Source: Zymomonas sp. (GTDB lineage: Bacteria; Pseudomonadota; Alphaproteobacteria; Sphingomonadales; Sphingomonadaceae). From it: 28,115 nucleotides of DNA. Below the pieces are notes generated by a model that saw only the letters and a program-made list of their open reading frames with translations, was not told the origin of the DNA and made no database searches. Made by a program: the position numbers and the translations under genes. The stretch lies in contig JAIYAJ010000460.1 of the NCBI GenBank assembly GCA_027489105.1, positions 1 to 28,115 on the forward strand, read 5' to 3'. This document shows, one piece after another, positions 7,582 through 15,008 of this stretch (its first letter is position 1; each line of letters begins with the position of its first letter).

Positions 7582-8157
7582 ATGGCTCTCCAGCCCAATC
7601 TCGAAGACCTGCAGCTCATCCTCCTCACTGCCGCCGCCAAGACCGAAGGCGGCTCCATCCTGCCGGCCCCGGCCCATGTCGCCCAGTACGACATCCACGT
7701 TCGCGAGGCGGTCAGCCTCCTCGTCGACCGCGGCCTAGCCGAGGAGGTCAATGTCGACGAACCCGAAATGAGCTACCGTGCCGATGACGAGAGTATGTTC
7801 GGCGCCATTATCAACGACGCCGGACGCGAGACCGCCGAGATCAGCGACGCGGCCCCCGATCATCCCGCGATGAGCTCTCCGCGGCGTGAACGCAAGCCGG
7901 TGAAGAATTCTGCCACCGAGGCCGCGCCTGCACCTCCTGCACCGAAGGCCGCCAAGGTAGCGGGCGGCAAGCAGGTCAAAGTCATCCAGATGCTGAACCG
8001 CAAGTCCGGCGCATCGCTGGACCAGATCATGGAGGCGACCGGCTGGCAGGCGCATTCAGCGCGGGCGGTGCTGAGCGGCCTGCGCAAGAAGGGCTATGAC
8101 GTCGACCGGACGACGACCCCGAAGGGCAGTGTTTATCGCATCACGAAGGCCGGCTGA
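7582..8157 (+). CDS. DUF3489 domain protein
   Basis: This is a 191-residue protein. The C-terminal 60 residues carry the DUF3489 pattern: KQVKVIQMLNRKSGASLDQI, then TGWQAHSARAVLSGLRKKGY and a basic end TPKGSVYRITKAG. This reads as a winged-helix DNA-binding domain. The N-terminal part has a second helical unit (LEDLQLILLTAAAKTEGGS, then VSLLVDRGLAEEV), and a Pro/Ala-rich linker follows. Its own stop overlaps the next start by one base, and a recombinase follows that. In alphaproteobacteria this three-gene order recurs on mobile DNA (family knowledge), so a role in controlling the recombinase is plausible but unproven. AAAAAGGA upstream of ATG 7582 supports the start. Confidence 0.82.
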   Translation: MALQPNLEDLQLILLTAAAKTEGGSILPAPAHVAQYDIHVREAVSLLVDRGLAEEVNVDEPEMSYRADDESMFGAIINDAGRETAEISDAAPDHPAMSSPRRERKPVKNSATEAAPAPPAPKAAKVAGGKQVKVIQMLNRKSGASLDQIMEATGWQAHSARAVLSGLRKKGYDVDRTTTPKGSVYRITKAG

Positions 8158-8609
8158 TGAACGACAACCTCGCCCTAGGTCTGGCTGCGCTGGCGACGAT
8201 GTCGCCAGCGCAGCTCCGTGAGGAATGGCTATCCACCTTCAGCGAGGAGGTGCCTGACGTACCACCGTCGCTACTCTGCAGGATCCTGGCCTACCGGCTA
8301 CAAGAAGCGTGTCTCGGCGGCCTGCCCGCACAAGCCCAGCGCATGCTCGACATCGTCGCTGACGGGGTGAGGCCGCTCCCCGAGCCCGAAATCCGGCTGA
8401 AGCCCGGGTCACGCCTCCTGCGCGAGTGGAACGGCAAGCTGCACACCGTCATGGTCGACGAGGATGGCTTTAGCTTCAACGGCCAGCACTTCGCCTCTCT
8501 GTCCCATATAGCGAGAGAGATTACTGGCGCTCACTGGTCAGGACCCCGCTTCTTTGGCCTGAAGCGAAGGCCACCTCCTCCATCGAGAGGAGCAGCCGCT
8601 CATGGCTAA
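8157..8609 (+). CDS. DUF2924 domain protein
   Basis: This is a 150-residue protein. It shows the DUF2924 layout: LATMSPAQLREEWLSTF, LLCRILAYRLQEACLGGL, then a small strand-rich part LKPGSRLLREWNGKLHTVMV, and FSFNGQHFASLSHIAREITG. Such proteins are nearly always encoded directly before this class of serine recombinase, and an accessory role in recombination is suspected but not shown. It starts on the last base of the DUF3489 stop and ends eight bases inside the recombinase gene, so translation of all three is coupled. Length and motifs are ordinary for the family. Confidence 0.85.
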   Translation: MNDNLALGLAALATMSPAQLREEWLSTFSEEVPDVPPSLLCRILAYRLQEACLGGLPAQAQRMLDIVADGVRPLPEPEIRLKPGSRLLREWNGKLHTVMVDEDGFSFNGQHFASLSHIAREITGAHWSGPRFFGLKRRPPPPSRGAAAHG

Positions 8610-10269
8610 GCGCGGACCAAAGACGCTTACAGCGAACTCTAACGGAGCCCGGCAGGTTCGCTGTGCGGTGTATACCCGTAAGTCGACCGACGAGGGACTG
8701 GACCAGGCGTTCAACAGCCTCGATGCGCAACGCGAGGCCTGCGCCGCCTATATCGCCAGCCAGGTCCATGAGGGGTGGCAGCTCGATCCCACCCTTTATG
8801 ATGATGGCGGCTATTCGGGCGGAACGATGGAGCGCCCTGCCCTCAAGCGCCTGCTGGCCGATGTCGAGAGCGGCCGGATCCAGGTCATCGTGATCTACAA
8901 GATTGACCGGTTGACCCGGGCCCTGTCGGACTTCGCCCGCATCGTCGAGGTGCTTGACCGACATGGGGCAAGCTTCGTGTCGGTGACCCAAGCTTTCAAT
9001 ACAACGACCAGCATGGGGCGGCTGACACTCAACGTTCTTCTCTCCTTCGCCCAGTTCGAGCGGGAGGTCACCGGCGAGCGTATCCGTGACAAGATTGCGG
9101 CCTCGAAGAAGAAGGGCATGTGGATGGGCGGTCCGATCCCGATGGGCTATGACCTGGGGGACCGAAAGCTCCTCATCAATCGGGCGGAGGCGGCGACCAT
9201 CCGCTATATCTTCACCCGGCATGTAGAGCTGGGCTCGGTTCGCGAACTGGCCGAAGACCTTGAAGCCAAGGGCATCCGATCGAAGGTCCGAACCATGCAG
9301 GATGGACGGGTTACAGGCGGTGCGCCCTATGGCGTCGGGGCTCTTGCCTATCTTCTACGCAACGTCCTCTACATCGGCCAGATACGCCATGGCGATCAGA
9401 TCTACGAGGGAGAGCATGAAGCGATCATCTCCCTGGATCTCTGGGAGGCCAATCAATTGCTGTTCAGCAAGGCCGTCAATTTGCCTCGAACCAGGAAGAG
9501 CCTGCCCAGTCCGCTCAGTGGCAATCTAGAGGATGCGCTTGGTCGACCGATGGGGCCGGCCCACGCCAACCGCGGCAACCGGCGCTACCGATACTACGCC
9601 TCGCGAGCGTCTTCAGAACATACCGAGGCGGCTTGGCGTATCCCTGCGACCGATGTCGAAGCGATAGTCCAGCGGGAGTTGACTGCCTTTCTTGGTAACC
9701 CGCTTCGCATATCCGCTGAGCTCGGCGATGCCCTGAAAGCCAATGAAGGCCTCGGAGACGCCTGCACCGGCCTTGCCACTCGTGCTAACGATGCAGCCGC
9801 GCTCGGTACTCTCTTGGACAGGCTGGGAGCCCGCATCACCCTCCGTCAGGAAAATATCGCAATCGAGATCGAAGTGGACAAGCTCCTAGGAATGCTATCG
9901 TGCAGCGATTCGGTTGCGGCCGGGAAGATCATAACATTGGCCATTCCAGTTGAGATGCGCCGCCGGGGCCATGAGCTGAAGCTGATCTATGCAGCGCCGG
10001 AAGCGCGACCGGCGGTACGAGACGATCGGCTGATCAATCTCCTAGGCCAGGGGCAGATCGCCTATCAGGATTTGCGAACCGGAAAAGCCACCGGGGTTTC
10101 CCGGCGGCAGGCCGTCCGACTGGCACGATTAAACTTCCTTGCACCCGACATCGTCATGACGATCCTTGATGGTCGTCAGCCCATCGAACTCACGGCACGC
10201 TCGCTGCTGCGGGTTGGTAACCTGCCGATGGAATGGAACGAGCAGAGACGAGTGCTCGGTTTCTCCTGA
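8602..10269 (+). CDS. Serine recombinase (large, Cys-free subfamily)
   Basis: This is a 555-residue protein. Residues 20-170 are a resolvase catalytic domain: CAVYTRKSTDEGLDQAFNSL with the nucleophile Ser28, then VIYKIDRLTRALSDFA. Residues about 180-300 are the recombinase domain (PMGYDLGDRKLLINRAEAAT, then YLLRNVLYIGQIRHGD). Large serine recombinases usually carry a zinc ribbon with CxxC pairs next. Here the matching place (DALGRPMGPAHANRGNRRYR) has no cysteines, which I recall as usual for the alphaproteobacterial branch next to DUF2924. The catalytic residues look intact. GAGAGGAGC about ten bases upstream supports ATG 8602. It probably moved the accessory region in this window. The att site is not proven; the repeats at 10330-11468 are the nearest candidates. 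Confidence 0.88.
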   Translation: MAKRGPKTLTANSNGARQVRCAVYTRKSTDEGLDQAFNSLDAQREACAAYIASQVHEGWQLDPTLYDDGGYSGGTMERPALKRLLADVESGRIQVIVIYKIDRLTRALSDFARIVEVLDRHGASFVSVTQAFNTTTSMGRLTLNVLLSFAQFEREVTGERIRDKIAASKKKGMWMGGPIPMGYDLGDRKLLINRAEAATIRYIFTRHVELGSVRELAEDLEAKGIRSKVRTMQDGRVTGGAPYGVGALAYLLRNVLYIGQIRHGDQIYEGEHEAIISLDLWEANQLLFSKAVNLPRTRKSLPSPLSGNLEDALGRPMGPAHANRGNRRYRYYASRASSEHTEAAWRIPATDVEAIVQRELTAFLGNPLRISAELGDALKANEGLGDACTGLATRANDAAALGTLLDRLGARITLRQENIAIEIEVDKLLGMLSCSDSVAAGKIITLAIPVEMRRRGHELKLIYAAPEARPAVRDDRLINLLGQGQIAYQDLRTGKATGVSRRQAVRLARLNFLAPDIVMTILDGRQPIELTARSLLRVGNLPMEWNEQRRVLGFS

Positions 10270-10283
10270 TCAGCATCACTTCG

Positions 10284-10324
10284 AAATGATACGAGGCGCG
10301 CCGCGAGCATGCCTCGCCTCATTT
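10284..10324 (+). terminator. Interrupted hairpin after the recombinase gene
   Basis: AAATGA (10284-10289) and CGAGGC (10292-10297) pair with GCCTCG (10311-10316) and TCATTT (10319-10324) around a 13-base loop. It begins 15 bases after the recombinase stop. There is no T tract, so termination strength is uncertain. Confidence 0.45.
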
Positions 10325-10329
10325 CCAGC

Positions 10330-10545
10330 CTCTTGAAAATTCGTGGCCAGTTTTCTGGCCGATAGAGACGGCGGTCAAAAAAGAGCGAGATTCGCCTGAG
10401 ACCGCGCCGGTCTCTGTCCACACTTTTCGAGGCTGGCTAGGAATGCCCCGCAACCGCGGGCATTTCTCCGATACCCACCAAGGGGTCTCTGAAACCCCGT
10501 TCGCTTCTGACTGAGTGGTGCATCAAATGATGCTTGAACTTACGA
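10330..10545 (+). repeat. Diverged copy of the tRNA-Thr downstream repeat
   Basis: This stretch has the landmarks of the two better copies in the same order: TGGCCA, a CCGCGGGC-type dyad with ATTTC, GTCTCTGA, then CTGACTGAGTGGTGC. The phrase TTGAACTTACGACCTCA follows, like the T-arm and variable-loop region of a tRNA read backwards. It is much more decayed than the copies at 10594 and 11283. It contains no gene. Confidence 0.5.
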
Positions 10546-10593
10546 CCTCAATGCCCAGCACGCAGTTGCATCCCGTCTCTGTCCACCTCTCAT

Positions 10594-10779
10594 AAAGTGT
10601 GGCCACCAAAAGCGGACGTTGAGACGGCCCGCACAATCCCGGCCCAATCGGCCAAATTCCGACAAGTCTCTGGCCACGATTTGGGCAGCGGGCAGCAAGA
10701 ATACCGCGGAACTGCGGGACTTTCCCCGCCAAATTCCCCTAAGTCTCTGATTCCTAAGGAAAAAGAGACTGACTGGTGC
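10594..10779 (+). repeat. Direct repeat copy A of the tRNA-Thr 3' flank
   Basis: The core 10664-10779 matches 11353-11468 over 116 bases with five mismatches, by hand alignment. The outer part, beginning AAAGTGTGGCCACCAAAA, matches more loosely. It ends in ACTGGTGC, which in copy B is the end of the tRNA-Thr gene, CCA included. So copy A looks like a duplicated tRNA 3' end plus its downstream DNA, as left by integration at a tRNA. Confidence 0.8.
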
Positions 10780-10840
10780 CGCGCAACATGATCAAACTTG
10801 CGACCTCAGCGCTATAGGACGCAGCCTTACCGGTCTCTCG
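10780..10840 (-). pseudogene. Decayed tRNA-like remnant
   Basis: Directly after repeat copy A the text ATCAAACTTGCGACCTCAGC, and further on GCAGCCTTACC, parallels ATTGAACTCACGACCTCAGC and CAGCCTTACC of the intact tRNA-Thr. Acceptor and D-stem pairing cannot be reconstructed, so it is not a working tRNA. It fits a partial tRNA copy carried by an integrated element. Confidence 0.45.
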
Positions 10841-10853
10841 CCATTATTCCTGA

Positions 10854-10878
10854 GCCGGGCGCTCATCGAGCGCCCGGC
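10854..10878 (-). terminator. Perfect 11-bp hairpin abutting a small gene
   Basis: GCCGGGCGCTC (10854-10864), loop ATC, GAGCGCCCGGC (10868-10878). It touches the stop codon of the small minus-strand ORF at 10879. No T run follows on either strand, so it may act as a GC-rich terminator or as an mRNA 3' protecting structure. Confidence 0.6.
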
Positions 10879-11040
10879 CTAAGACTGCTGCCCGGCGACG
10901 CCCGCCGTCATGCTTGCCACCATCGCCGTCATGATAATCATCGACTGACCAACACTACGACGTACAAACGACCAACACTTCGTTGCGACCGACTTCGACA
11001 TTCCTGCGGCGCGCGAGCGCCGATTCTTGTTTGTCTCCAT
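10879..11040 (-). CDS. Small putative membrane peptide
   Basis: This is a 53-residue ORF. It has a basic N-terminus (METNKNRRSRAAGMSKS) and one hydrophobic stretch (SMIIMTAMVASMTAGVAG) ending near the C-terminus. The best evidence is its ribosome site, AAAGGAGG four bases before the ATG, and the strong hairpin right after the stop. I do not recognise a family. A longer in-frame reading to 11298 adds a hydrophobic segment, but that part crosses the promoter-like boxes and the repeat. The ORF lies between two tRNA-flank repeats, so it may be cargo of a tiny integrated element. A toxin-like or phage-like peptide is possible, without proof. Confidence 0.45.
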   Translation of the reverse strand: METNKNRRSRAAGMSKSVATKCWSFVRRSVGQSMIIMTAMVASMTAGVAGQQS

Positions 11041-11175
11041 AAAACCTCCTTTGATCTTTTCTGCCGTCACTACGACGGCGGCGAGAACAACGGCGACGGA
11101 GAGCATGAGGCCGGCAGGAGTTGCACCCGCAACAGCAGCCCAGGAACCGATCAAGGCTCCAAAGCTCGTAGAGAT

Positions 11176-11204
11176 AATATACACTGATCCGGCGTTGAAA
11201 CCAA
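11176..11204 (-). promoter_or_regulatory. Possible promoter of the small membrane-peptide gene
   Basis: On the minus strand TTGGTT (11204-11199) and TATATT (11181-11176) are spaced by 17 bases, close to sigma-70 geometry. Transcription would start near 11168, about 130 bases before the ATG. The -35 box is a weak match, so this is tentative. Confidence 0.35.
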
Positions 11205-11282
11205 TTAAACCGTACGGGAGCCAGCAAGCAAAATGGCGCGGCGGATCGCCGCGCGCTCCACTTCGGTGGGTGTCCGACCGGA

Positions 11283-11462
11283 AAAGTGTGGCCACCAAAA
11301 TCGGAGGCCGAGACCGGCCGGCGAATTAAGGCCAAACGGGCACATCTTGAAGAAGTCTCTGGCCACGAATTGGGCAGCGGGCAGCAAGAATACCGTGGAA
11401 CTGCGGGACTTTCCCCGCCAAATTCCTCTAAGTCTCTGATTTCGAAGGAAAAAGAGACTGAC

Positions 11463-11468
<6 letters not shown>
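11283..11468 (+). repeat. Direct repeat copy B, running into tRNA-Thr
   Basis: This is the partner of 10594-10779. The core 11353-11468 differs from copy A at five of 116 positions. Its right end overlaps the 3' end of tRNA-Thr (11463-11468). It is therefore probably the original tRNA flank, and copy A the duplicate. The GCGGG/CCCGC dyad at about 11402-11418 could terminate the tRNA transcript. Confidence 0.8.
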
Positions 11469-11537
<69 letters not shown>

Positions 11538-11661
11538 ACTGCCAGCATGTTGCGGGCGACCGGGGAGCTAAGTCCCTGCGGTGTGGCGGGCCTATGGACA
11601 ATGCGGAGGCGTCCGTCAAGGCGGCTTGCCTGTTATTTCGATCCGGCTATCGATCCTCCCC

Positions 11662-11826
11662 ATGAGCGACGACAAAACTCCCCCCGCCCGGTCCGCAGCC
11701 GAAGAGCGCGCCGGGCGGCTGGCGCAGGCGCTGCGCGACAATCTGCGCCGCCGCAAGGCCCAGGCACGTGCGCAGAACGAGCAGCCCCGGGCAGAGCGGG
11801 AGCCGGCTGCGGGCGAGGATCAGTAG
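11662..11826 (+). CDS. Small conserved basic/acidic protein of sphingomonads
   Basis: This is a 54-residue protein from ATG 11662. It starts MSDDKTPPARSAAEERAGRL and continues with a helix AQALRDNLRRRKAQARAQ and a charged tail. I recall very similar short proteins, with a LxxALRxNLRRRKAQ core, in many sphingomonads, without known function. The helix is strongly amphipathic and basic, so binding to nucleic acid or to a partner protein is possible; this is inference. Its last seven bases overlap the end of the convergent CAP gene. The frame runs upstream to 11581, but the extra part overlaps tRNA flank and looks non-coding. Confidence 0.7.
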   Translation: MSDDKTPPARSAAEERAGRLAQALRDNLRRRKAQARAQNEQPRAEREPAAGEDQ

Positions 11827-12362
11827 GGCTTTTCGCCGATGACGTTGCCGCCCTCGAGGTAGCGGCACACCAGGACCTCGTCCTGTTCATTGCTGGCAAT
11901 CGCGCAACCCACCTGAGTGGTGGAGCGCCAGATCAGCTGCGTGTAATGGCCGACGTCGCGCCACTGGCCGGTGGTGCTGTTGCGCGGGAACGGGCCATTG
12001 ATGAAGATCTTGCGCTCGTCGACCCACAGATTCACCATCTGCTCGGGCGTGTAATAACCCTTGGTGCCCCGCCAGAGATTCTCGCCCTCCTCGCCATCGG
12101 TCGGGTCGGCATAATCGGCGGTATCGCTGTGCTCGAGCCCATCGATGAGAGTCAGTTGCTGTGCCCACTCCATCGATTGGCGCGCCAGCTTGTCGCTCCA
12201 CACGAGCGGCGGAATGCCCAGGCGCGTGCGCTCTGCATTATGCGCGGCCAGCAGGCGCTGGTTCACGTCCTGCGGCGTCCACAAGGGGGATGCCGCGCCC
12301 AGCGCAAGCCAGACGAGCGGAAGCACGGCACAGCGCAACAGTCTGATCGACCGCCGATCCAT
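11820..12362 (-). CDS. Secreted CAP/SCP domain protein
   Basis: This is a 180-residue protein. The N-terminus (MDRRSIRLLRCAVLPLVWLA, then LGAAS) is a signal peptide, so it is exported. The rest is a CAP domain: LLAAHNAERTRLGIPPLVWS, WAQQLTLIDGLEHSD, GENLWRGTKGYYTPEQMV, then the CAP signature VGHYTQLIWRSTTQVGCA and LVCRYLEGGNVIG. The usual metal-site residues His and Glu are visible (LEHSD, GHYTQ). The substrate is unknown; bacterial CAP proteins have been linked to the cell envelope. I start at ATG 12362 because it puts the signal peptide first; open frames to 12557 overlap the next gene. It ends convergent with a small gene, sharing seven bases. Confidence 0.88.
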   Translation of the reverse strand: MDRRSIRLLRCAVLPLVWLALGAASPLWTPQDVNQRLLAAHNAERTRLGIPPLVWSDKLARQSMEWAQQLTLIDGLEHSDTADYADPTDGEEGENLWRGTKGYYTPEQMVNLWVDERKIFINGPFPRNSTTGQWRDVGHYTQLIWRSTTQVGCAIASNEQDEVLVCRYLEGGNVIGEKPY

Positions 12363-12450
12363 ATAGCGCTTCAGCCCTACCCCCTGCAAAGCAACCGGAC
12401 CCCACAATCCGGCCGTCCGCAGCATTGAGTCGCGGCTCGGCGCGCATGTG

Positions 12451-14256
12451 TTAAGCGTCGTTATCCATCGATACAAGCAGCGGTGCTGTAGCATCCGCCA
12501 GCCAGTCAGCGGCATCGCCTTCCAGCTGGGGCCCGACCACCGCCCGGACCTTCGCATGATAGGCGTCGATCCAGGCGATCTCGCCCGCGTCGAGCATATC
12601 CGTGTCGATCAGCGCGCGCTCATAGGGCGCGAAGGTCAGCGTCTCGAAGCCGAGCATCTCCTTCTCGCCGCCCGCGATCGCGCGCTCCTCGACGAGAATC
12701 AGATTCTCGATCCGGATCCCATATTCGCCGGTCTTGTAATAGCCGGGCTCGTTGGAGAGGATCATGCCCGGCTGCAGCGGCTCGTCGCCTCCGCCGAAGG
12801 TCGCGATGCGCTGCGGCCCTTCATGCACCGACAGATAGGCGCCGACGCCGTGGCCGGTGCCATGGGCATAATCGAGCCCCGCCGCCCACAGATGCTGGCG
12901 CGCCAATATGTCGAGCTGCCCGCCGCGCGTCCCCCTCGGGAAGACCGCGCGAGCGATGGCGAGATGCCCTTTCAACACGCGCGTATAGCGGTCGCGCATC
13001 TCGGCGGTCGGCGTCCCGATCGCGACCGTGCGGGTCACGTCGGTGGTGCCGTCCTGATATTGCCCGCCCGAATCCACCAGATAGAGCGAATTGGGCTCAA
13101 GGATGCGCTTGGTCTCGTCACTCGCGCGATAATGGACGACCGCGCCGTTGGGCCCGGCGCCCGAGATGGTGTCGAAGGACAGGTCGCGGAGCAGGCCGGT
13201 CTCGGCGCGAAAGGCCTTCAACTTGTCCGACGCCTGGATCTCGTCGAGCCCGCCCTTGGGGGCCTCGACCGACAGCCAGTGGAGGAAACGGCTGAGCGCC
13301 GCGCCATCGCGCGCCTGCGCCGCCTTGTGGCCGGCGATCTCGACCGCATTCTTGACCGCCTTGGGCAGCACGACCGGATCGCGCTCCTCGATCAGCGTCG
13401 CGCCTGCGCCGGACAGCGCCGCGAAGATCGCCGCCACCGCCCGCTCGGGATCGACCGCAACCGTCTTGCCCGCCATCGCCTTCAGCGCCGGCTCGAACGC
13501 CGCGCGGTCGTGCAGCCGCACGCCATTGCCGAGATGCGCCTTCACCGTCTCGTCGAGCTTGTCGGGCGCCACGAACAGGTCGGCGGTCGCATCGGCATGG
13601 ACCAGCGCATAGGCGAGCGCGACCGGCGTGCGATCGACGTCCTGCCCGCGAATGTTGAACGCCCAGGCGATCGAATCGAGCGCCGATAGCACCGCCGAGT
13701 CCGCTTTCTTGGACGCCAGCCAGTCGGCGATGTCCGCGCGCTTGGCGGCCGAGGAGCGGCCGGTCAGCGCATCGGGCTGCACCACCAGCCGCGCCGCCGA
13801 AGGCGCGGGCCGGTCGGGCCAGATCGCATCGACCGGGTTGGTGTCGACCGCGACCAGCTCGGCGCCCTTGCCCGCGAGCGCCTTGCGCGCGGCCTCGACC
13901 CAGCCCCTGGTGTGCAGCCAGGCATCATAGCCGATGCGCCCGCCATCGGGGGCATGCTGCTCCAGCCACTGCGCGGTGCTCGTCTGCGGCACCGATTGAT
14001 AGCTCCAATGCTGGCCGTCGACCTGCTCGCGCACCTGCAGCGTATAGCGCCCGTCGACGAAGATCGCCGCCTCTGCCGGCAGCACCACCGCCGAACCCGC
14101 CGAACCCTGAAAGCCGGTGAGCCAGGCGAGCCGCCGCGCATAGGCGCCGACATATTCGCTCATATGCTCGTCGGTCAGCGGCACGACGAACCCATCGAGC
14201 CTGCGCCGCGCAAGCTCCTCACGGAGCGCCTTCAACCGATCTTCATAGCTGGACAT
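12451..14256 (-). CDS. pepP: Xaa-Pro aminopeptidase (M24B, three-domain form)
   Basis: This is a 601-residue cytosolic metallopeptidase that removes N-terminal residues in front of proline. Two creatinase-like N-terminal domains (about 1-300) precede a pita-bread catalytic domain. The five metal ligands are visible: Asp395 (LYLVDSGGQY), Asp406 (GTTDVTRT), His469 (HGTGHGVG), Glu503 (LSNEPGYY) and Glu517 (GIRIENL). A C-terminal tail (ERALIDTDMLDAGEIAWIDA) is typical of the long form, which resembles eukaryotic XPNPEP1 more than the 440-residue E. coli PepP. Start ATG 14256 has GAGG upstream. A long hairpin (14271-14309) sits in the leader. It appears monocistronic. Confidence 0.93.
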   Translation of the reverse strand: MSSYEDRLKALREELARRRLDGFVVPLTDEHMSEYVGAYARRLAWLTGFQGSAGSAVVLPAEAAIFVDGRYTLQVREQVDGQHWSYQSVPQTSTAQWLEQHAPDGGRIGYDAWLHTRGWVEAARKALAGKGAELVAVDTNPVDAIWPDRPAPSAARLVVQPDALTGRSSAAKRADIADWLASKKADSAVLSALDSIAWAFNIRGQDVDRTPVALAYALVHADATADLFVAPDKLDETVKAHLGNGVRLHDRAAFEPALKAMAGKTVAVDPERAVAAIFAALSGAGATLIEERDPVVLPKAVKNAVEIAGHKAAQARDGAALSRFLHWLSVEAPKGGLDEIQASDKLKAFRAETGLLRDLSFDTISGAGPNGAVVHYRASDETKRILEPNSLYLVDSGGQYQDGTTDVTRTVAIGTPTAEMRDRYTRVLKGHLAIARAVFPRGTRGGQLDILARQHLWAAGLDYAHGTGHGVGAYLSVHEGPQRIATFGGGDEPLQPGMILSNEPGYYKTGEYGIRIENLILVEERAIAGGEKEMLGFETLTFAPYERALIDTDMLDAGEIAWIDAYHAKVRAVVGPQLEGDAADWLADATAPLLVSMDNDA

Positions 14257-14270
14257 GGAACCGAAACCTC

Positions 14271-14309
14271 GATGCGGACAGAGAGCCTAGATAGGCCCCT
14301 GTCCGCATC
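14271..14309 (-). repeat. Long perfect hairpin in the pepP leader
   Basis: GATGCGGACAG (14271-14281) pairs with CTGTCCGCATC (14299-14309). Inside, GCCTA (14285-14289) pairs with TAGGC (14292-14296). It lies 15-53 bases upstream of the pepP ATG on the transcribed side. It could be an operator, a 5' UTR structure or a terminator of upstream minus-strand transcription; no T tract follows. Confidence 0.6.
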
Positions 14310-14431
14310 GCGGCAACGGTGGCGAGAGCGGCGACAATATCTCTACCGACAGCGGAAGCCTGTCAGTTGCTTCCCCTCTGGAGCCACCGTGGTGCAGAGA
14401 CGCGATCGAGCATCAGTGCAACCGAGCGCGA

Positions 14432-14623
14432 TTATTGCGAATTCGACCGCCGTCGCTCCCGCCACCAGGAATGAAAAAAAATGGCCCAGCATAGACCGAT
14501 CCAGCCAAGGATCGGGACAGGCTGATGGCCCGCCGCTCCTGGAGATTCGATGAGCTTGATACCGATGGCGAGGATCGTCACCACCAGCAACAACAAGCCC
14601 TGCTTCTTCAGCTTCGAGGTCAT
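14432..14623 (-). CDS. Small membrane protein, unknown
   Basis: This is a 63-residue protein from ATG 14623, preceded by AGAGGAAG. It has two predicted membrane helices: LLLLVVTILAIGIKLI near residues 9-24, and LGWIGLCWAIFFHSWW near 38-54. A basic tail (RERRRSNSQ) should stay in the cytosol. I recognise no family. Its start overlaps the stop of the upstream gene by four bases (ATGA), so the two are translated together and may act together. It resembles small inner-membrane immunity or anchor proteins only in general shape. Confidence 0.6.
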   Translation of the reverse strand: MTSKLKKQGLLLLVVTILAIGIKLIESPGAAGHQPVPILGWIGLCWAIFFHSWWRERRRSNSQ

Positions 14624-14931
14624 TTCTTCCTCTCGAGTTCGCGTAGCTCTTTCCATCCTCCCAAGCCCACTAGGGCTGCACCGCCGATGCCCTCTATAGC
14701 GCTGCTCGGTACGCCCGCGAGCGGCGCTCCAAGGGCGATCACCCCCAAATCGGTCACGACACCCTCCTTGTCGATCGCGTTGCTCGGATCGAACCTGTCC
14801 CGATCATAAGCGGGGTGCAGACGAGGCGGCAATTCAAGCGAACTGCCCTGCCGCCGGATATAGCGATTGCGCCCGGGATCTGCCGAAACGAACCCTTTGG
14901 GAATGTCGTAAACCTTGTACCGCGTGCCCAT
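14620..14931 (-). CDS. Unknown 103-residue protein, operon partner of a membrane protein
   Basis: The protein begins MGTRYKVYDIPKGFVSADPG and contains a polar region with PPRLHPAYDRDRFDPSNAID, then a Gly/Ala-rich, weakly hydrophobic part (LGVIALGAPLAGVPSSAIEG), and ends with a charged helix WKELRELERKK. I do not recognise it. The Gly-rich middle could be a glycine-zipper-like membrane-associating segment. It overlaps the following membrane protein gene by four bases. The two sit alone between pepP and the hemB operon; base use looks a little lower in GC than in the neighbours, which may hint at transfer. Confidence 0.55.
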   Translation of the reverse strand: MGTRYKVYDIPKGFVSADPGRNRYIRRQGSSLELPPRLHPAYDRDRFDPSNAIDKEGVVTDLGVIALGAPLAGVPSSAIEGIGGAALVGLGGWKELRELERKK

Positions 14932-15008
14932 GCCTTGTCTCCCGATGTCGAGATCAGTCGGCTGTCACAGAATGCCCTACATGAAAAGAACAAATAAGGA
15001 ACAATGAG

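Noticed and set aside
10879..11298. 139-codon version of the small membrane-peptide gene
   Set aside because: The extension crosses the promoter-like boxes and enters the tRNA-flank repeat, while the ATG at 11040 has a near-perfect ribosome site.
12448..13689. Plus-strand frame of 413 codons opposite pepP
   Set aside because: Arg/Asp/His-rich low-complexity text opposite an enzyme with all catalytic residues; no family pattern.
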